Shown in pieces: positions 31,967 to 40,874 of a stretch of 64,000 bases of DNA. The notes beneath the pieces were generated by a model. That model did no database searches, was not told where the DNA came from, and was given only the letters and a program-made list of their open reading frames with translations. Location of the stretch: positions 62,001 to 126,000 of the forward strand of contig DAIDHQ010000022.1 in assembly GCA_027459645.1 (NCBI GenBank). Direction: 5' to 3'. Position 1 is the stretch's first letter; every line of letters begins with the position of its first letter. A program made the position numbers and the translations under genes. The DNA is from Vulcanimicrobiota bacterium. Lineage in GTDB: Bacteria; Vulcanimicrobiota; Vulcanimicrobiia; Vulcanimicrobiales; Vulcanimicrobiaceae.

Positions 31967-33232
31967 CTATCCGTCGTGCGCGTTATCGATATCTTGCAAC
32001 GGGATCGCGTAGAGCGAGCCGGTACGGCTGCCGATGACCAGCGTTTGCCCGACGGCGACCGGCGAGTCGACGTTGAAGCCGCTGCGCATGCGCTTGCATC
32101 CTACGACGTGGCCGGTGCGTTCGTCGAGCGACCATAGATAGCCGTGAAGGTCGCCGAAGTACAGGCGGCCGTTGACCGCCACGATACCGCCCTTGACCGG
32201 GCCGCGGACTTTCTGCGTCCATAAGACGCGGCCGGTCGCAACATCGACGGCATGCATGTACGGTGCGATCGAACTCCCGAAATAGGCGACGCCGCGATCG
32301 ATCAACGGAATCGATGCTTCGTTACGGATCGGGAGCACGCCGCGCTCGAGCGTGATATCCCATCGCTTCGCGCCCGTCTTTAAATCGAGAGCGTAGGCGT
32401 GCTGCACGGCGAGTACGCCGGGAGTCGTGTATTTGGTTGGAGGCACAGGCATCATATACACGCATACCATCACGTTGCCGTCGCTTGCCGGCGGGCAGTC
32501 GCCGTGGCCCGATCCCGCCGCAGAAAAATTCGTTTGCCAGAGCGTCTTCCCGTCGTTCAATTGCAGCTTGAAGACGGAATTCGAGAGCACGCCGATCGTC
32601 ACGAAGGCGTTATTGCCGTCGGGAAGGATGGCCGTCATGGATGCGATCGAATGAAGATAGCGACGGTAGAGAATGTGCCCGTCGGATGGATCGAGTGCCG
32701 TGATCCAACCCGCGCCGTTGTGCTCCACGTAGGTGCCGTTGATGATCGCCCCCGTGGGCATAGCCGAACCGGCAACGTTCCTGTACCATTTGGTCGCGCC
32801 GGTTTGCGCGTCGAGCGCGACGATCGCGCTCGTACCCTCTCCGACGTACACGGAACTCGGGTCCGAACCAAAACTCTGCTCGTCGCCTTCACCGACGATC
32901 AGTTCGCCGTCATACAAAAGCGGCTGGCTCATGACATCGTTCGAAAGATGACGGCTCCAGATGATGCGGCCCGTGCGAGCGTCGATGGCGTCGACGAAGC
33001 CGTGGTTGTTGCCGATATAGACGGTGTTGCCGGAGACGATCGGGCTCGAAGAAATAGGGCCGCCGGTAACGGTCGTCCAATTCGCGCGCAGCGCGTTACC
33101 GATCACGACGTTATGCGTCGTGTCGAGCCGGAATTGCGTCCAGTTCGATTGCGGCTGCATCGCGGCGATCGTCGCGCTTGCAACGAGAGCCCCACAACCT
33201 GCAGCTTTTAGCAACGGCGAAATGATGGCCAT
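31967..33232 (-). CDS. Secreted PQQ-like beta-propeller protein
   Basis: 421 residues with a weak signal peptide (LLKAAGCGALVASATIAA). PQQ-type repeats are visible: VYIGNNHGFVDAIDARTGRIIW, IVALDAQTGATKW, WITALDPSDGHILY, AYALDLKTGAKRW, MHAVDVATGRVLW and LWSLDERTGHVVG. The catalytic features of quinoprotein dehydrogenases (a vicinal Cys pair, metal Glu/Asn/Asp set) are not apparent, so it is likely a scaffold or binding propeller like BamB. Confidence 0.85.
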   Translation of the reverse strand: MAIISPLLKAAGCGALVASATIAAMQPQSNWTQFRLDTTHNVVIGNALRANWTTVTGGPISSSPIVSGNTVYIGNNHGFVDAIDARTGRIIWSRHLSNDVMSQPLLYDGELIVGEGDEQSFGSDPSSVYVGEGTSAIVALDAQTGATKWYRNVAGSAMPTGAIINGTYVEHNGAGWITALDPSDGHILYRRYLHSIASMTAILPDGNNAFVTIGVLSNSVFKLQLNDGKTLWQTNFSAAGSGHGDCPPASDGNVMVCVYMMPVPPTKYTTPGVLAVQHAYALDLKTGAKRWDITLERGVLPIRNEASIPLIDRGVAYFGSSIAPYMHAVDVATGRVLWTQKVRGPVKGGIVAVNGRLYFGDLHGYLWSLDERTGHVVGCKRMRSGFNVDSPVAVGQTLVIGSRTGSLYAIPLQDIDNAHDG

Positions 33233-33316
33233 GTGCCATCGTTATTTCCCTCGAAGCTGAGAATTGAATGAACGAGATGGGTAAATCTTTTCGCCAGCAG
33301 ACGGTCGCCCGTATGC

Positions 33317-33682
33317 TTATGAGAGCGCGCCGCGAACGACCGTGAGAATCTCTGCCGGCTCCGCCGGTTTCGGGACGATGTGCGTTATGCGATTCACCGC
33401 CATGAAATCGCGCATCGTGTCGTCGACGGCCGTTCCGGTGTAAAGCGCGATGGGAAGCGAACCGCGCGCCGGATCGCGCCGAATGCGGCGAATCAAATCC
33501 GTTCCACTGACGACGGGCATGAAGAGATCGACGATCATCAGGTCGACGTCGAGGATAGCGAGCTGCGCCAGCGCTTCGTCGCCGTTTTCAGAGAGATGTA
33601 CCTCGTGTCCGTCGACTGCGAGCACGGCGCGCAGGAGAGCGCGATTTGCCGCTTCGTCGTCGACGACTAAAATCACGGCCAT
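33317..33682 (-). CDS. Single-domain response regulator
   Basis: 121 residues from ATG 33682. A complete receiver domain: acidic pair VVDDE, phospho-acceptor Asp in LMIVDLFMPV, Thr in ALYTGTA and Lys in HIVPKPAEP. No output domain. It starts one base after the upstream double-receiver gene in a three-gene operon with a histidine kinase. Confidence 0.9.
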   Translation of the reverse strand: MAVILVVDDEAANRALLRAVLAVDGHEVHLSENGDEALAQLAILDVDLMIVDLFMPVVSGTDLIRRIRRDPARGSLPIALYTGTAVDDTMRDFMAVNRITHIVPKPAEPAEILTVVRGALS

Positions 33683-33683
33683 A

Positions 33684-34424
33684 TCAGCTTCCCACCGCCG
33701 AGCGCACCGCATCGAGCAACGCTTCCGGTTCGATCGGCCGCAAAATAAAACGGTCCGCGCCAAGGTTCATCGCGCGCTGGCGGTCGGAGGTCTTCCAAGC
33801 GGTCGAGGACATGACAAAGACCGGAACGTCGCGCAGGCGATCGTCGTTCTTGACGTATTCGATGAGTTCGTAGCCGTTGCCGCCGGGCATGTGCACGTCA
33901 CACAGGATCAGCGCGGGCCGTTCTCGCTGCACGGCCGCAATGGCCTCGGGTACGCTATTGGCGCGAACGACGCGGAAACCAAACGGTTGCAGCGTATGTT
34001 CGAGCACGTCGAGATTGACGGAAAGATCGTCGACGGCGAGGACCGACGGACGGGAATCGTGCCTTGGAAGAAAGCCTTCAACGGTGAGGACGAAGTTTTC
34101 GGGGTCGATCGGCTTGGCGATATAGCCGTCGAATCCGGCGTCGAGTAGTTGTTCTTTATCGCCGACCATGGCGAGTGCGGTAACGGCTATAACGCGCGGC
34201 GGCGAATCGGGCCGTGCTTCGCGAAACCGCCGGAGCAATTCGTACCCGTCCATCTCCGGCATCAATACGTCGGTGACGATGGCGTCGTACGGCCCGGACA
34301 ACGCACGCGCGAGCCCGTCCGTCGACGACGCCGTCGCATCGACTTCGTGCCCGAAGGCACGCAGAAGATACGCCATCAATTGCAAGCTCGAAAGGGTGTC
34401 GTCGATGACTAAAAGCTTCGACAT
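33684..34424 (-). CDS. Double receiver-domain (REC-REC) protein
   Basis: 246 residues. REC1 (1-120) has VIDDT, Asp in AIVTDVLMPEMDG and Lys in GYIAKPIDP. REC2 (126-246) has LAVDDLS, Asp in LILCDVHMPGGNG, but Arg replaces the conserved Lys (FILRPIEP), which may weaken phosphorylation-driven switching. No DNA-binding output. Its start overlaps the kinase stop by one base. Probably a phosphate-sharing intermediate. Confidence 0.9.
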   Translation of the reverse strand: MSKLLVIDDTLSSLQLMAYLLRAFGHEVDATASSTDGLARALSGPYDAIVTDVLMPEMDGYELLRRFREARPDSPPRVIAVTALAMVGDKEQLLDAGFDGYIAKPIDPENFVLTVEGFLPRHDSRPSVLAVDDLSVNLDVLEHTLQPFGFRVVRANSVPEAIAAVQRERPALILCDVHMPGGNGYELIEYVKNDDRLRDVPVFVMSSTAWKTSDRQRAMNLGADRFILRPIEPEALLDAVRSAVGS

Positions 34425-35557
34425 CAGATGCGCGGCATGCGGAATGTGAAGGTACTGCCGGACCCGTATTCGCTTTCGACCGCGATCGTGCCGCCGAGCA
34501 AGTGCGCTAGCGTCTGCGAGAGGTGCAACCCAAGGCCCGCGCCTTGAAAGCGGCGCGTGTTGGAATCGTCGACCTGTTCGAAGGCGCGAAACAAGCGCGA
34601 GAGATCTTCTTCCTTGATTCCAATGCCGGTGTCGCGCACGCGTACTTCGACCTCGCGCCGGCCATCCGCGTCGACCGGAGCGACGGTAAATTCGACGCTG
34701 CCGCGGTCGGTGTACTTGATCGCGTTGCTCGCGAGATTGAGCAGTATTTGATGGAGCGCGCGACGATCCGCGCGAACGGGCATCTCGACGGGAGCGAAGG
34801 AGACGCGCAGGTCCAGCCCTTTGGCTTTCGCGCTCGGCTCGAGCGCTTGGACCACTTCGCGCACCAGGTCGCGCACGAAGAGCTGCTCGAAGTGCAGCTC
34901 GAGTTTGCCGGATTCGATCCGCGCGAGATCCAGGATGTCGTTGATGAGCGAGAGCAAGTGCCGCGCGCTGGTCTGAATCGTGCGCAACTGCTGTTCTTGT
35001 TCGTTCGTGAGCGGCCCGGGAAGCTTCATCAGCAGCGTTCCGGTAAACCCAATGATCGCATTGAGCGGCGTGCGCAATTCGTGACTCATCGAGGCGAGAA
35101 AGCGGTCCTTGGCTTGCCCGGCTCGCTCGAGCGCCACGTTTTTCTCCCGCAATTCGCGCTCGATGCGTTTGCGCTCGGTGATGTCGCGAATCGCGCTTGC
35201 CACCAAGGTGCCGTCGGGACCGGCAATCGGGCTCAGGCTGATCTCGACGGGAAATTCCGTCCCATCCTTACGCATCCCATAGAGTTCCATGCCGGCGCCC
35301 ATGGGGCGCACCCGGGGGTCCGCAACATAGTCCGAACGATGGGCGACGTGGGCACCATGGAATCGGGACGGGATGAGACGCTCGATGGTTCCGCCGAGCA
35401 GCTCGTCGCGCGTATAGCCGAAAAGGGATTCAACCTGGGCGTTTGCGAGGACGATGCGGCCTTCGCCGTCGGCGACGACGATGGCGTCGGGCGCGGACTC
35501 TAAGATCGCCCGGAACGTCGCGGTCGAATGGTTCGAGAGAAGGTCGCCCACCATCAA
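34424..35557 (-). CDS. PAS-domain sensor histidine kinase (cytoplasmic)
   Basis: 377 residues without a membrane segment. A PAS domain (residues 12-130: [52 protein letters not shown]) is followed by the dimerisation H-box SHELRTPLN (His about residue 158). The ATPase domain has N-box [12 protein letters not shown]1 [11 protein letters not shown] and G2 [13 protein letters not shown]. It senses a soluble or redox signal through PAS and phosphorylates the two downstream receiver proteins. AGGAG lies about 14 bases before the start. Confidence 0.93.
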   Translation of the reverse strand: MMVGDLLSNHSTATFRAILESAPDAIVVADGEGRIVLANAQVESLFGYTRDELLGGTIERLIPSRFHGAHVAHRSDYVADPRVRPMGAGMELYGMRKDGTEFPVEISLSPIAGPDGTLVASAIRDITERKRIERELREKNVALERAGQAKDRFLASMSHELRTPLNAIIGFTGTLLMKLPGPLTNEQEQQLRTIQTSARHLLSLINDILDLARIESGKLELHFEQLFVRDLVREVVQALEPSAKAKGLDLRVSFAPVEMPVRADRRALHQILLNLASNAIKYTDRGSVEFTVAPVDADGRREVEVRVRDTGIGIKEEDLSRLFRAFEQVDDSNTRRFQGAGLGLHLSQTLAHLLGGTIAVESEYGSGSTFTFRMPRI

Positions 35558-35691
35558 GGAAGTTCTCCTAGGAGCTACAGGCTATTCGTGAAGGGCATTG
35601 ATGATTCTTCAACCGAACGTATGTTCGTAACGTCCTGCTAGGCCGGCACTAGCACCCGCGGGGCGCGCCGTGGTAAGATAACGGCTCGTCT

Positions 35692-35738
35692 CGGGGGCAA
35701 CCCCGGGGCGTTTTCGTGGCGCAGGCTTGCTGCGTCAC
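35692..35738 (+). promoter_or_regulatory. Structured rpsR leader with terminator-like hairpin
   Basis: CGGGG-GCAA-CCCCG (35692-35705) is a GNRA-capped stem followed by GGGCGTTTT. A second stem, GTGGCGCAG with CTGCGTCAC around GCTTG, covers 35716-35738. Both lie 80-125 bases before rpsR. Such an arrangement could attenuate transcription of the rpsR operon, perhaps by S6:S18 binding, but the consensus was not checked. Confidence 0.4.
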
Positions 35739-35816
35739 ATGGCTAGGGTCGTCAGGACACTGCTTCGGCACTCTCGGCGGCCGCCAACCACCTAGCTTTA
35801 TAAGGACAACTGCATA

Positions 35817-36062
35817 ATGGCAACCAAAACCAAGCGCGCGGTCAAAGACCGCCGCCCGAAGCGCAAGTCGTGCAATTTCTGCGGCGACAAAGTACTCGAT
35901 ATTAGCTATCGCGACGCCAATCGTTTGAAGAAGTACGTATCGGAACGCGGCAAGATCGTTCCGCGCCGTATCTCGGGCAACTGTGCGAAGCATCAACGTT
36001 TGCTGACGGTCGCAATCAAGCGGGCGCGGGTCATCGCCCTACTCCCCTTCGTCTCCGAATAA
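35817..36062 (+). CDS. rpsR: 30S ribosomal protein S18 (zinc-binding form)
   Basis: 81 residues. [16 protein letters not shown] and SGNCAKHQR contain the CxxC ... CxxH set of the zinc-binding ('C+') S18. The core [19 protein letters not shown] is the 16S-binding helix. It partners S6, whose gene lies 31 kb away. It is preceded by a structured leader and followed by a 111-base palindrome before rplI. Confidence 0.97.
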   Translation: MATKTKRAVKDRRPKRKSCNFCGDKVLDISYRDANRLKKYVSERGKIVPRRISGNCAKHQRLLTVAIKRARVIALLPFVSE

Positions 36063-36165
36063 CGAGGAGTTTTTTGCCGGCTTGTCGTTGAGCCGAAGCT
36101 CGTGGACGCAGTAGTCCACGTCGCTTCGGCTCGCCTAAATCCGACAGAAAATCCTCGTTATTCGG
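36055..36165. repeat. 111-base imperfect palindrome between rpsR and rplI
   Basis: The outer arms CCGAATAACGAGGA (36055-36068) and TCCTCGTTATTCGG (36152-36165) are exact complements; the left one includes the rpsR stop. Inside, GAGCCGAAGC (36090-36099) pairs with GCTTCGGCTC (36123-36132) and CGTGGAC pairs with GTCCACG at the tip. The two roughly 54-base arms stay similar along most of their length, so the whole region can form one long hairpin or cruciform. Confidence 0.9.
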
Positions 36166-36198
36166 CTCGTTCATTCAACGCAATTATCTGGAGAGTTC

Positions 36199-36645
36199 AT
36201 GAAAGTCATTCTGGTCAGCGACGTGAAGGCGCTCGGGAAGAAGGGTGAGGTCGTCGAAGTTGCCGAGGGATACGCTCGCAATTTCTTGCTGCCGCGCAAC
36301 CTTGCTTCCGAAGCGAACAAAGGTGCACTGGCAGCGCACGCCGATCAAAAACGTGCGAACGAAAAGCGCGAAGCCCAAGCCCTTTCCGAGGCGAAAGATC
36401 TCGCCAGCCGCCTAGAGCAGACGCAGCTTCCGGTCAAAGTCAAGGCCGGCGGCAACGGTAAGCTCTTCGGCGCCGTAACCAATGCCGACGTCGCCGATGC
36501 GATCGCACACGCCCTCGCAATCGACGTCGACAAGCACAAGATCGAGATCAAGAGCCAAATCAAGGCGCTCGGTTCGTATCCGGTGGAGGTGAAGCTCCAC
36601 AAGAACGTCGTCGCCAAGGCGACGATCAGCGTCGTCTCCGCTTAG
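36199..36645 (+). CDS. rplI: 50S ribosomal protein L9
   Basis: 148 residues. The N-domain MKVILVSDVKALGKKGEVVEV and EGYARNFLLPRNLA is the L9 signature. A long connecting helix and the C-domain VKVKAGGNGKLFGAVTNADVADAI follow. GGAGAG lies eight bases before ATG 36199. L9 binds 23S rRNA at the base of the L1 stalk. The Lon-family gene starts 11 bases later. Confidence 0.97.
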   Translation: MKVILVSDVKALGKKGEVVEVAEGYARNFLLPRNLASEANKGALAAHADQKRANEKREAQALSEAKDLASRLEQTQLPVKVKAGGNGKLFGAVTNADVADAIAHALAIDVDKHKIEIKSQIKALGSYPVEVKLHKNVVAKATISVVSA

Positions 36646-36655
36646 GAGTACTCGC

Positions 36656-38629
36656 ATGCCCGGCACGGAATCGGCGTACGCGTCGCGTCTGCGGCGCAAG
36701 TACGGCGTCGAAGACGAGCTCAACCGTTATGTTTCGGCTCTCTACGAGATGCTTGCAAACGTAGTCGGTCAAGACAAACTCGTGCTCCGTGCCGGCAAAG
36801 TGAGCGCGCTCAAAATGATGCGCTCGCAACATCTTCCCGACCGCCTCTGCGCGCTCGCGCGCCTCGTGTTCGAAGATCCGACCATCGAGCGGGCGACGAC
36901 GCGCGCGCAGCAGCGCAAAGCGATCGCGGATATCGAAGAAGCGCTCGCCGATCTGATGGCGCAGAAGACGGTCGAAGACGCGATCGAGCGCAAAGTCTCC
37001 GAAAAGATGAACGCGCGCCATCAAGAGTACCTGAAGGACCTCAAGCTCGAGGCGTTGCGCGAAGACAGCGGCCCCGAAACACCCTCGACGCAGGCCAAGC
37101 TCGATGAACTGAACGCGCTCTCGCAGCGTAGTCTCGCCGCGTCGGCGCTGCAGCAGTTGCGCCCATCGCGTCTGAGCGAAATCGTCGGGCAAGAAACGGC
37201 GATCAAAGCGCTGCTCTCAAAAATCAGTTCGCCCTATCCGCAGCACGTGATCCTCTACGGGCCGCCGGGCGTGGGTAAGACGACGGCGGCGCGCCTTGCG
37301 CTCGAACTCGCGAAGACGCGCCCGTACACGCCGTTTGCAAAAGATGCGCCGTTCGTGGAAACGAGCGGGACGACGCTTCGCTGGGATCCGCGCGAAACCA
37401 CCAATCCGCTCCTGGGCTCGGTCCACGATCCCATCTATCAGGGCAGCCGGCGTGAATTTGCGGAAGCGGGAATCCCGGAACCCAAACTCGGCCTGGTAAC
37501 GCGCGCGCACGGTGGCGTGCTCTTCATCGACGAGATCGGCGAACTCGACGCGCTGCTGCAGACGCGTTTGTTGAAGGTGCTCGAAGAGCGCCGGGTGACG
37601 TTCGAATCGTCGTATTTCGACGAAAACGCGCCAAACGTGCCGGAATACGTGAAGAAGCTTTTCCGCGAAGGCGCGCCCGCCGATTTCATTTTGATCGGAG
37701 CGACGACGCGCGATCCGTCGGAGATCGATCCGGCGATTCGCTCGCGGTGCGCGGAGATCTACTTTCAACCCTTGACGCAGTCGCAGATCGTCTCGATCGT
37801 CCAAGGCGCGATGAAGCGCCTGCGTGCGAAGGCTGCGCGCGGCGTCGCGCAGACCATCGCCTCCTATACGATTGAAGGACGCAAGGCCGTGCAGATCGTG
37901 GCCGATGCATACGGGCAAGCGCTCTACCGCGTCGATCCGAAACGCAGCGGCGGCACGGTAACGATTTCGGAAGACGACGTTCGCGCGGTCGTCCAGACGA
38001 GCCGGCTCGTGCAGCATACGCTCGTCAGAGCCCGCGCCACGCGCGAAATCGGTAAAACCTTCGGGTTGGGCGTGCACAATTATCTGGGCAGCATCATCGA
38101 AATCGAAGCCGTTTCTTTCCCGGCATCGCAAGCCGGGAAGGGAACGATTCGTTTTAACGACACCGCCGGTTCGATGGCGAAGGACTCCGTCTTTAACGCG
38201 GCCAGCGTTTTGCGCGCGCAGACGGGAATCGACGTCGGCGACTACGATCTGCACATCAACGTCGTCGGCGGCGGAAACATCGACGGACCATCGGCGGGCC
38301 TTGCGATTTTTCTGGCGCTCTATTCCGCGATCACCAAGACGCCGCTTCCCCAAGACGTCGCCGTGACGGGCGAGCTCTCGATCCAAGGGAAGATCCGGGC
38401 GGTCGGCGGCGTCATCGAGAAGCTCTATGCCGCAAGGCAGAGCGGCATGCGCGCGATGATTCTGCCGAAGGAAAACATCCGCGAAGTCGACGCATCGCTC
38501 TCGGGCATCGCGTTGCAGGCGGTCGCGACCGTCGATCAAGCGTTGCGGCTTATGCACACGAAGAAGAAGTTATCCACCTCTCGTTCGCAAGGTCGCTCAC
38601 AGGCGCGCCGCCGTAAGGTTCGCGCGTAG
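36656..38629 (+). CDS. Lon-family AAA+ serine protease (LonB/LonC-like)
   Basis: 657 residues. A helical N-terminal region of about 170 residues lacks the LonA substrate domain. The AAA+ module has Walker A GPPGVGKTT (about residue 202), Walker B GGVLFIDEIGELD, sensor IGATTRDPSEID and arginine finger PAIRSRCAEI. The protease domain (from about 460) has the catalytic Ser in GPSAGLA and the Lys in GGVIEKLYAA. The C-terminus is a basic tail (RSQARRRKVRA). Both ATP sites and the Ser/Lys dyad are intact. The rplI-lon-dnaB order is also found in some Firmicutes. It starts 11 bases after rplI and ends three before dnaB. Confidence 0.92.
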   Translation: MPGTESAYASRLRRKYGVEDELNRYVSALYEMLANVVGQDKLVLRAGKVSALKMMRSQHLPDRLCALARLVFEDPTIERATTRAQQRKAIADIEEALADLMAQKTVEDAIERKVSEKMNARHQEYLKDLKLEALREDSGPETPSTQAKLDELNALSQRSLAASALQQLRPSRLSEIVGQETAIKALLSKISSPYPQHVILYGPPGVGKTTAARLALELAKTRPYTPFAKDAPFVETSGTTLRWDPRETTNPLLGSVHDPIYQGSRREFAEAGIPEPKLGLVTRAHGGVLFIDEIGELDALLQTRLLKVLEERRVTFESSYFDENAPNVPEYVKKLFREGAPADFILIGATTRDPSEIDPAIRSRCAEIYFQPLTQSQIVSIVQGAMKRLRAKAARGVAQTIASYTIEGRKAVQIVADAYGQALYRVDPKRSGGTVTISEDDVRAVVQTSRLVQHTLVRARATREIGKTFGLGVHNYLGSIIEIEAVSFPASQAGKGTIRFNDTAGSMAKDSVFNAASVLRAQTGIDVGDYDLHINVVGGGNIDGPSAGLAIFLALYSAITKTPLPQDVAVTGELSIQGKIRAVGGVIEKLYAARQSGMRAMILPKENIREVDASLSGIALQAVATVDQALRLMHTKKKLSTSRSQGRSQARRRKVRA

Positions 38630-38631
38630 CC

Positions 38632-39999
38632 ATGGCCGTTTCGCCTCTTCACAGCGGTTCGATCGACCGCATTCCTCCGCACAATCTGGAAGCGGAGATG
38701 GCGCTGATCGGTTCGGTGCTCGTCGATCGCGAAATCATGGGCACGGTCGAACAGATCGTCGCGCCGGCGGATTTCTACGCGCACGTGCACGAAGCGATCT
38801 TCGCGGTGCTGCAAGACCTCTTCAATCGGGGCGAACCGCTCGACAAGATCACGGTTGCCGAGGCGCTGCGCACGCGAGATGCGCTCGAGCGCGTCGGCGG
38901 CCTGCCGTATTTGAGTTCGCTGATGGACACCGTGCAAACGGCCGCATCGGCGAAATACTACGCAACCATCGTTCGCGAGAAATCCGTGCTGCGCTCGCTG
39001 ATCCACGCGGGAACGCAGATCACGCAGATGGGCTACGAGGCGGAAGAAGACGTCGATGCCGCGCTCGATCAATCGGAACAACTGATCTTTAAGATCGGGG
39101 AGCGCCAAATGCGCGGCGATTTTATCCCGGTCAATCAGTTGATGAAAGATACCTTCGACTACATGGACCGGCTCTTCCATCTGCGCGGCGAACAGACCGG
39201 CCTGACCTCGGGCTTCCGCGACGTCGACGCGATGACGACCGGCTTCCAGCCCGGGAATTTCGTCATTATCGCGGCGCGGCCGGGTATGGGCAAGACGTCG
39301 TTTGCGCTCAATATGGCCGTGGCCGCCGCCGAACGCAAAGAACCGATCGCGTTTTTCTCGCTCGAAATGTCGAACAACGAACTCGTGCAGCGTCTGATCT
39401 GCGCCGAAGCACGTCTTTCCATGCACGACATGCGTCGGGGCAACATCAAGGCCCATCAGTGGGAAGATATCGCGCGCGCCATGGGCCGCTTAAACGAACT
39501 GCCCATCTACCTCGACGATACCGGCGGCATGAGCGTCACGGAAGTCCGCAGCCGTTGCCGCCGCTTGAAATCGACGACCGGGCTCGGCGCGATCTTTATC
39601 GACTACTTGCAGTTGCTTCGCCCCGGCGTTCTTTCCAAGAACATGAATCGCAACGAAGAGCTTTCGGAAATTTGCCGCACGCTGAAGGTGACCGCGAAGG
39701 ATCTGGAAGTGCCGATCATCGCGCTCGCCCAGCTCAATCGCGGCGTGGAAACGCGCAACGACAAGCGCCCGATGCTCGCCGACCTGCGCGATTCCGGATC
39801 GCTCGAACAAGAGGCCGACATGGTGTCGTTCTTGTATCGCGAGGGATACTACAACAAAGAGGCTCCCGAGCCCGATGTCGCCGAGTTCATCATCAGCAAA
39901 CACCGCAACGGTCCCACCGGCACGGTGCGTTTGCGCTTTCAGGAGCAGTACACGCTCTTCGTGCCGTACGCCGACGAGCGCAATTTTCCGAGCGCCTAG
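38632..39999 (+). CDS. dnaB: Replicative DNA helicase
   Basis: 455 residues. The N-domain IPPHNLEAEMALIGSVLVD and the linker helix precede the RecA-like core: Walker A ARPGMGKTSFALN (about residue 215), FFSLEMSNNELVQRL, Walker B FIDYLQLL and the C-terminal ISKHRNGPTGTVRLRF. No intein interrupts the Walker motifs. It is the last gene of the rpsR operon, three bases after the Lon gene, and converges with the YbjN-like pair with a seven-base gap. Confidence 0.98.
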   Translation: MAVSPLHSGSIDRIPPHNLEAEMALIGSVLVDREIMGTVEQIVAPADFYAHVHEAIFAVLQDLFNRGEPLDKITVAEALRTRDALERVGGLPYLSSLMDTVQTAASAKYYATIVREKSVLRSLIHAGTQITQMGYEAEEDVDAALDQSEQLIFKIGERQMRGDFIPVNQLMKDTFDYMDRLFHLRGEQTGLTSGFRDVDAMTTGFQPGNFVIIAARPGMGKTSFALNMAVAAAERKEPIAFFSLEMSNNELVQRLICAEARLSMHDMRRGNIKAHQWEDIARAMGRLNELPIYLDDTGGMSVTEVRSRCRRLKSTTGLGAIFIDYLQLLRPGVLSKNMNRNEELSEICRTLKVTAKDLEVPIIALAQLNRGVETRNDKRPMLADLRDSGSLEQEADMVSFLYREGYYNKEAPEPDVAEFIISKHRNGPTGTVRLRFQEQYTLFVPYADERNFPSA

Positions 40000-40005
40000 G
40001 GCGCG

Positions 40006-40410
40006 CTATTCTTCGTCGTCGCGCAGTTCTTCGAAGAACTCGGCGGCGGTATCGCGCAGCACGTCCAGCAAGCGGCCGAAGTTCGGACGCACCTCCTCGG
40101 CGTCTCGCACGCAAAGCTCGACCGTGAAGAGCACGTCGCGTTCGTCTTCCCATAAGGCCGTCTTCACGAACTTCTTGCGCACGTTGAGCGTGTTGGCGAC
40201 GTCGAGCGCGTCGAACAGTTCGATTTCCGCCGGCAGCGCCCACCCCGATCCGATCATGAGGAAGTTGGGGTCGTCCCGGTAGGCCACGACGAAATAGCGG
40301 TCGCCTTCGCTCTTGAATGCAACGCGAAACGTGTCTTCGTCATCGTCGCGCGTGAAGAAGAGCCCCTCGTCGTCGAGCGCGATCTCGATCGGCGTCAACG
40401 GATCGCTCAT
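40006..40410 (-). CDS. YbjN-like protein (second of a pair)
   Basis: 134 residues from ATG 40410, overlapping the upstream stop (ATGA). EIALDDEGLFFTRDDDEDTFRV, RYFVVAYRDD and DVANTLNVRKKFVKTALWED follow the beta-strand/helix pattern of the YbjN/type III chaperone-like fold. The Asp-rich start and acidic tail (FFEELRDDEE) are notable. Such proteins are thought to act as adaptors; the partner is unknown. It probably forms a complex with its upstream paralogue. Confidence 0.7.
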   Translation of the reverse strand: MSDPLTPIEIALDDEGLFFTRDDDEDTFRVAFKSEGDRYFVVAYRDDPNFLMIGSGWALPAEIELFDALDVANTLNVRKKFVKTALWEDERDVLFTVELCVRDAEEVRPNFGRLLDVLRDTAAEFFEELRDDEE

Positions 40411-40874
40411 TGGTCGCCGCGCATAAACGAATTGATGAATTTTTCGGCGGCTGCTTTGCTTTCGGTACGATCGACGATGCGCTCGATGGCGCTCGCGCCG
40501 GCTTCGCGGACGCGCGCGACCGTTTCCCAGAACGAAAGCGTGAACGCCTCGGGCGATCCCGGCTCTTCTTCGGCGCTCGCGACGAAGAGCGCGCCGTCGT
40601 GGGCCATGATGAAGGTGATGTCGGGGAAGTCTTCGTTCACCGTTTGCAACGTCTCGGCGGTCTGCGTGCGTTCGTAGGCCCACTCGGGAACTTCGTACGC
40701 GGTCGACACGACGTACGTGCCCGGATCGCGCTCGTACGTCGTTACGGAAAAGACCTGTCCGCGCGATTTAAAGAGGATCTCGCTGACACCGTCGTCGTCG
40801 TCGACCGGCGAAACGTCGACTTTGTGCCCCTCGTTTTGAATGAACGTCGCGATGGTCTCACGGACGAGCGGCAT
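40407..40874 (-). CDS. YbjN-like protein (first of a pair)
   Basis: 155 residues from ATG 40874 (MPLVRETIATFIQNEGHKVD); a TTG just upstream is less likely. The core GQVFSVTTYERDPGTYVVST and ETLQTVNEDFPDITFIMAHDG parallel the downstream protein. A long helix (TLSFWETVARVREAGASAIERIV) closes it. The start lies 16 bases inside the upstream gamma-carbonic-anhydrase gene. Confidence 0.7.
   Translation of the reverse strand: MPLVRETIATFIQNEGHKVDVSPVDDDDGVSEILFKSRGQVFSVTTYERDPGTYVVSTAYEVPEWAYERTQTAETLQTVNEDFPDITFIMAHDGALFVASAEEEPGSPEAFTLSFWETVARVREAGASAIERIVDRTESKAAAEKFINSFMRGDQ

Noticed and set aside
37217-38557. 446-codon minus-strand frame opposite the Lon gene
   Set aside because: High-GC antisense shadow; the Lon protein is unmistakable.
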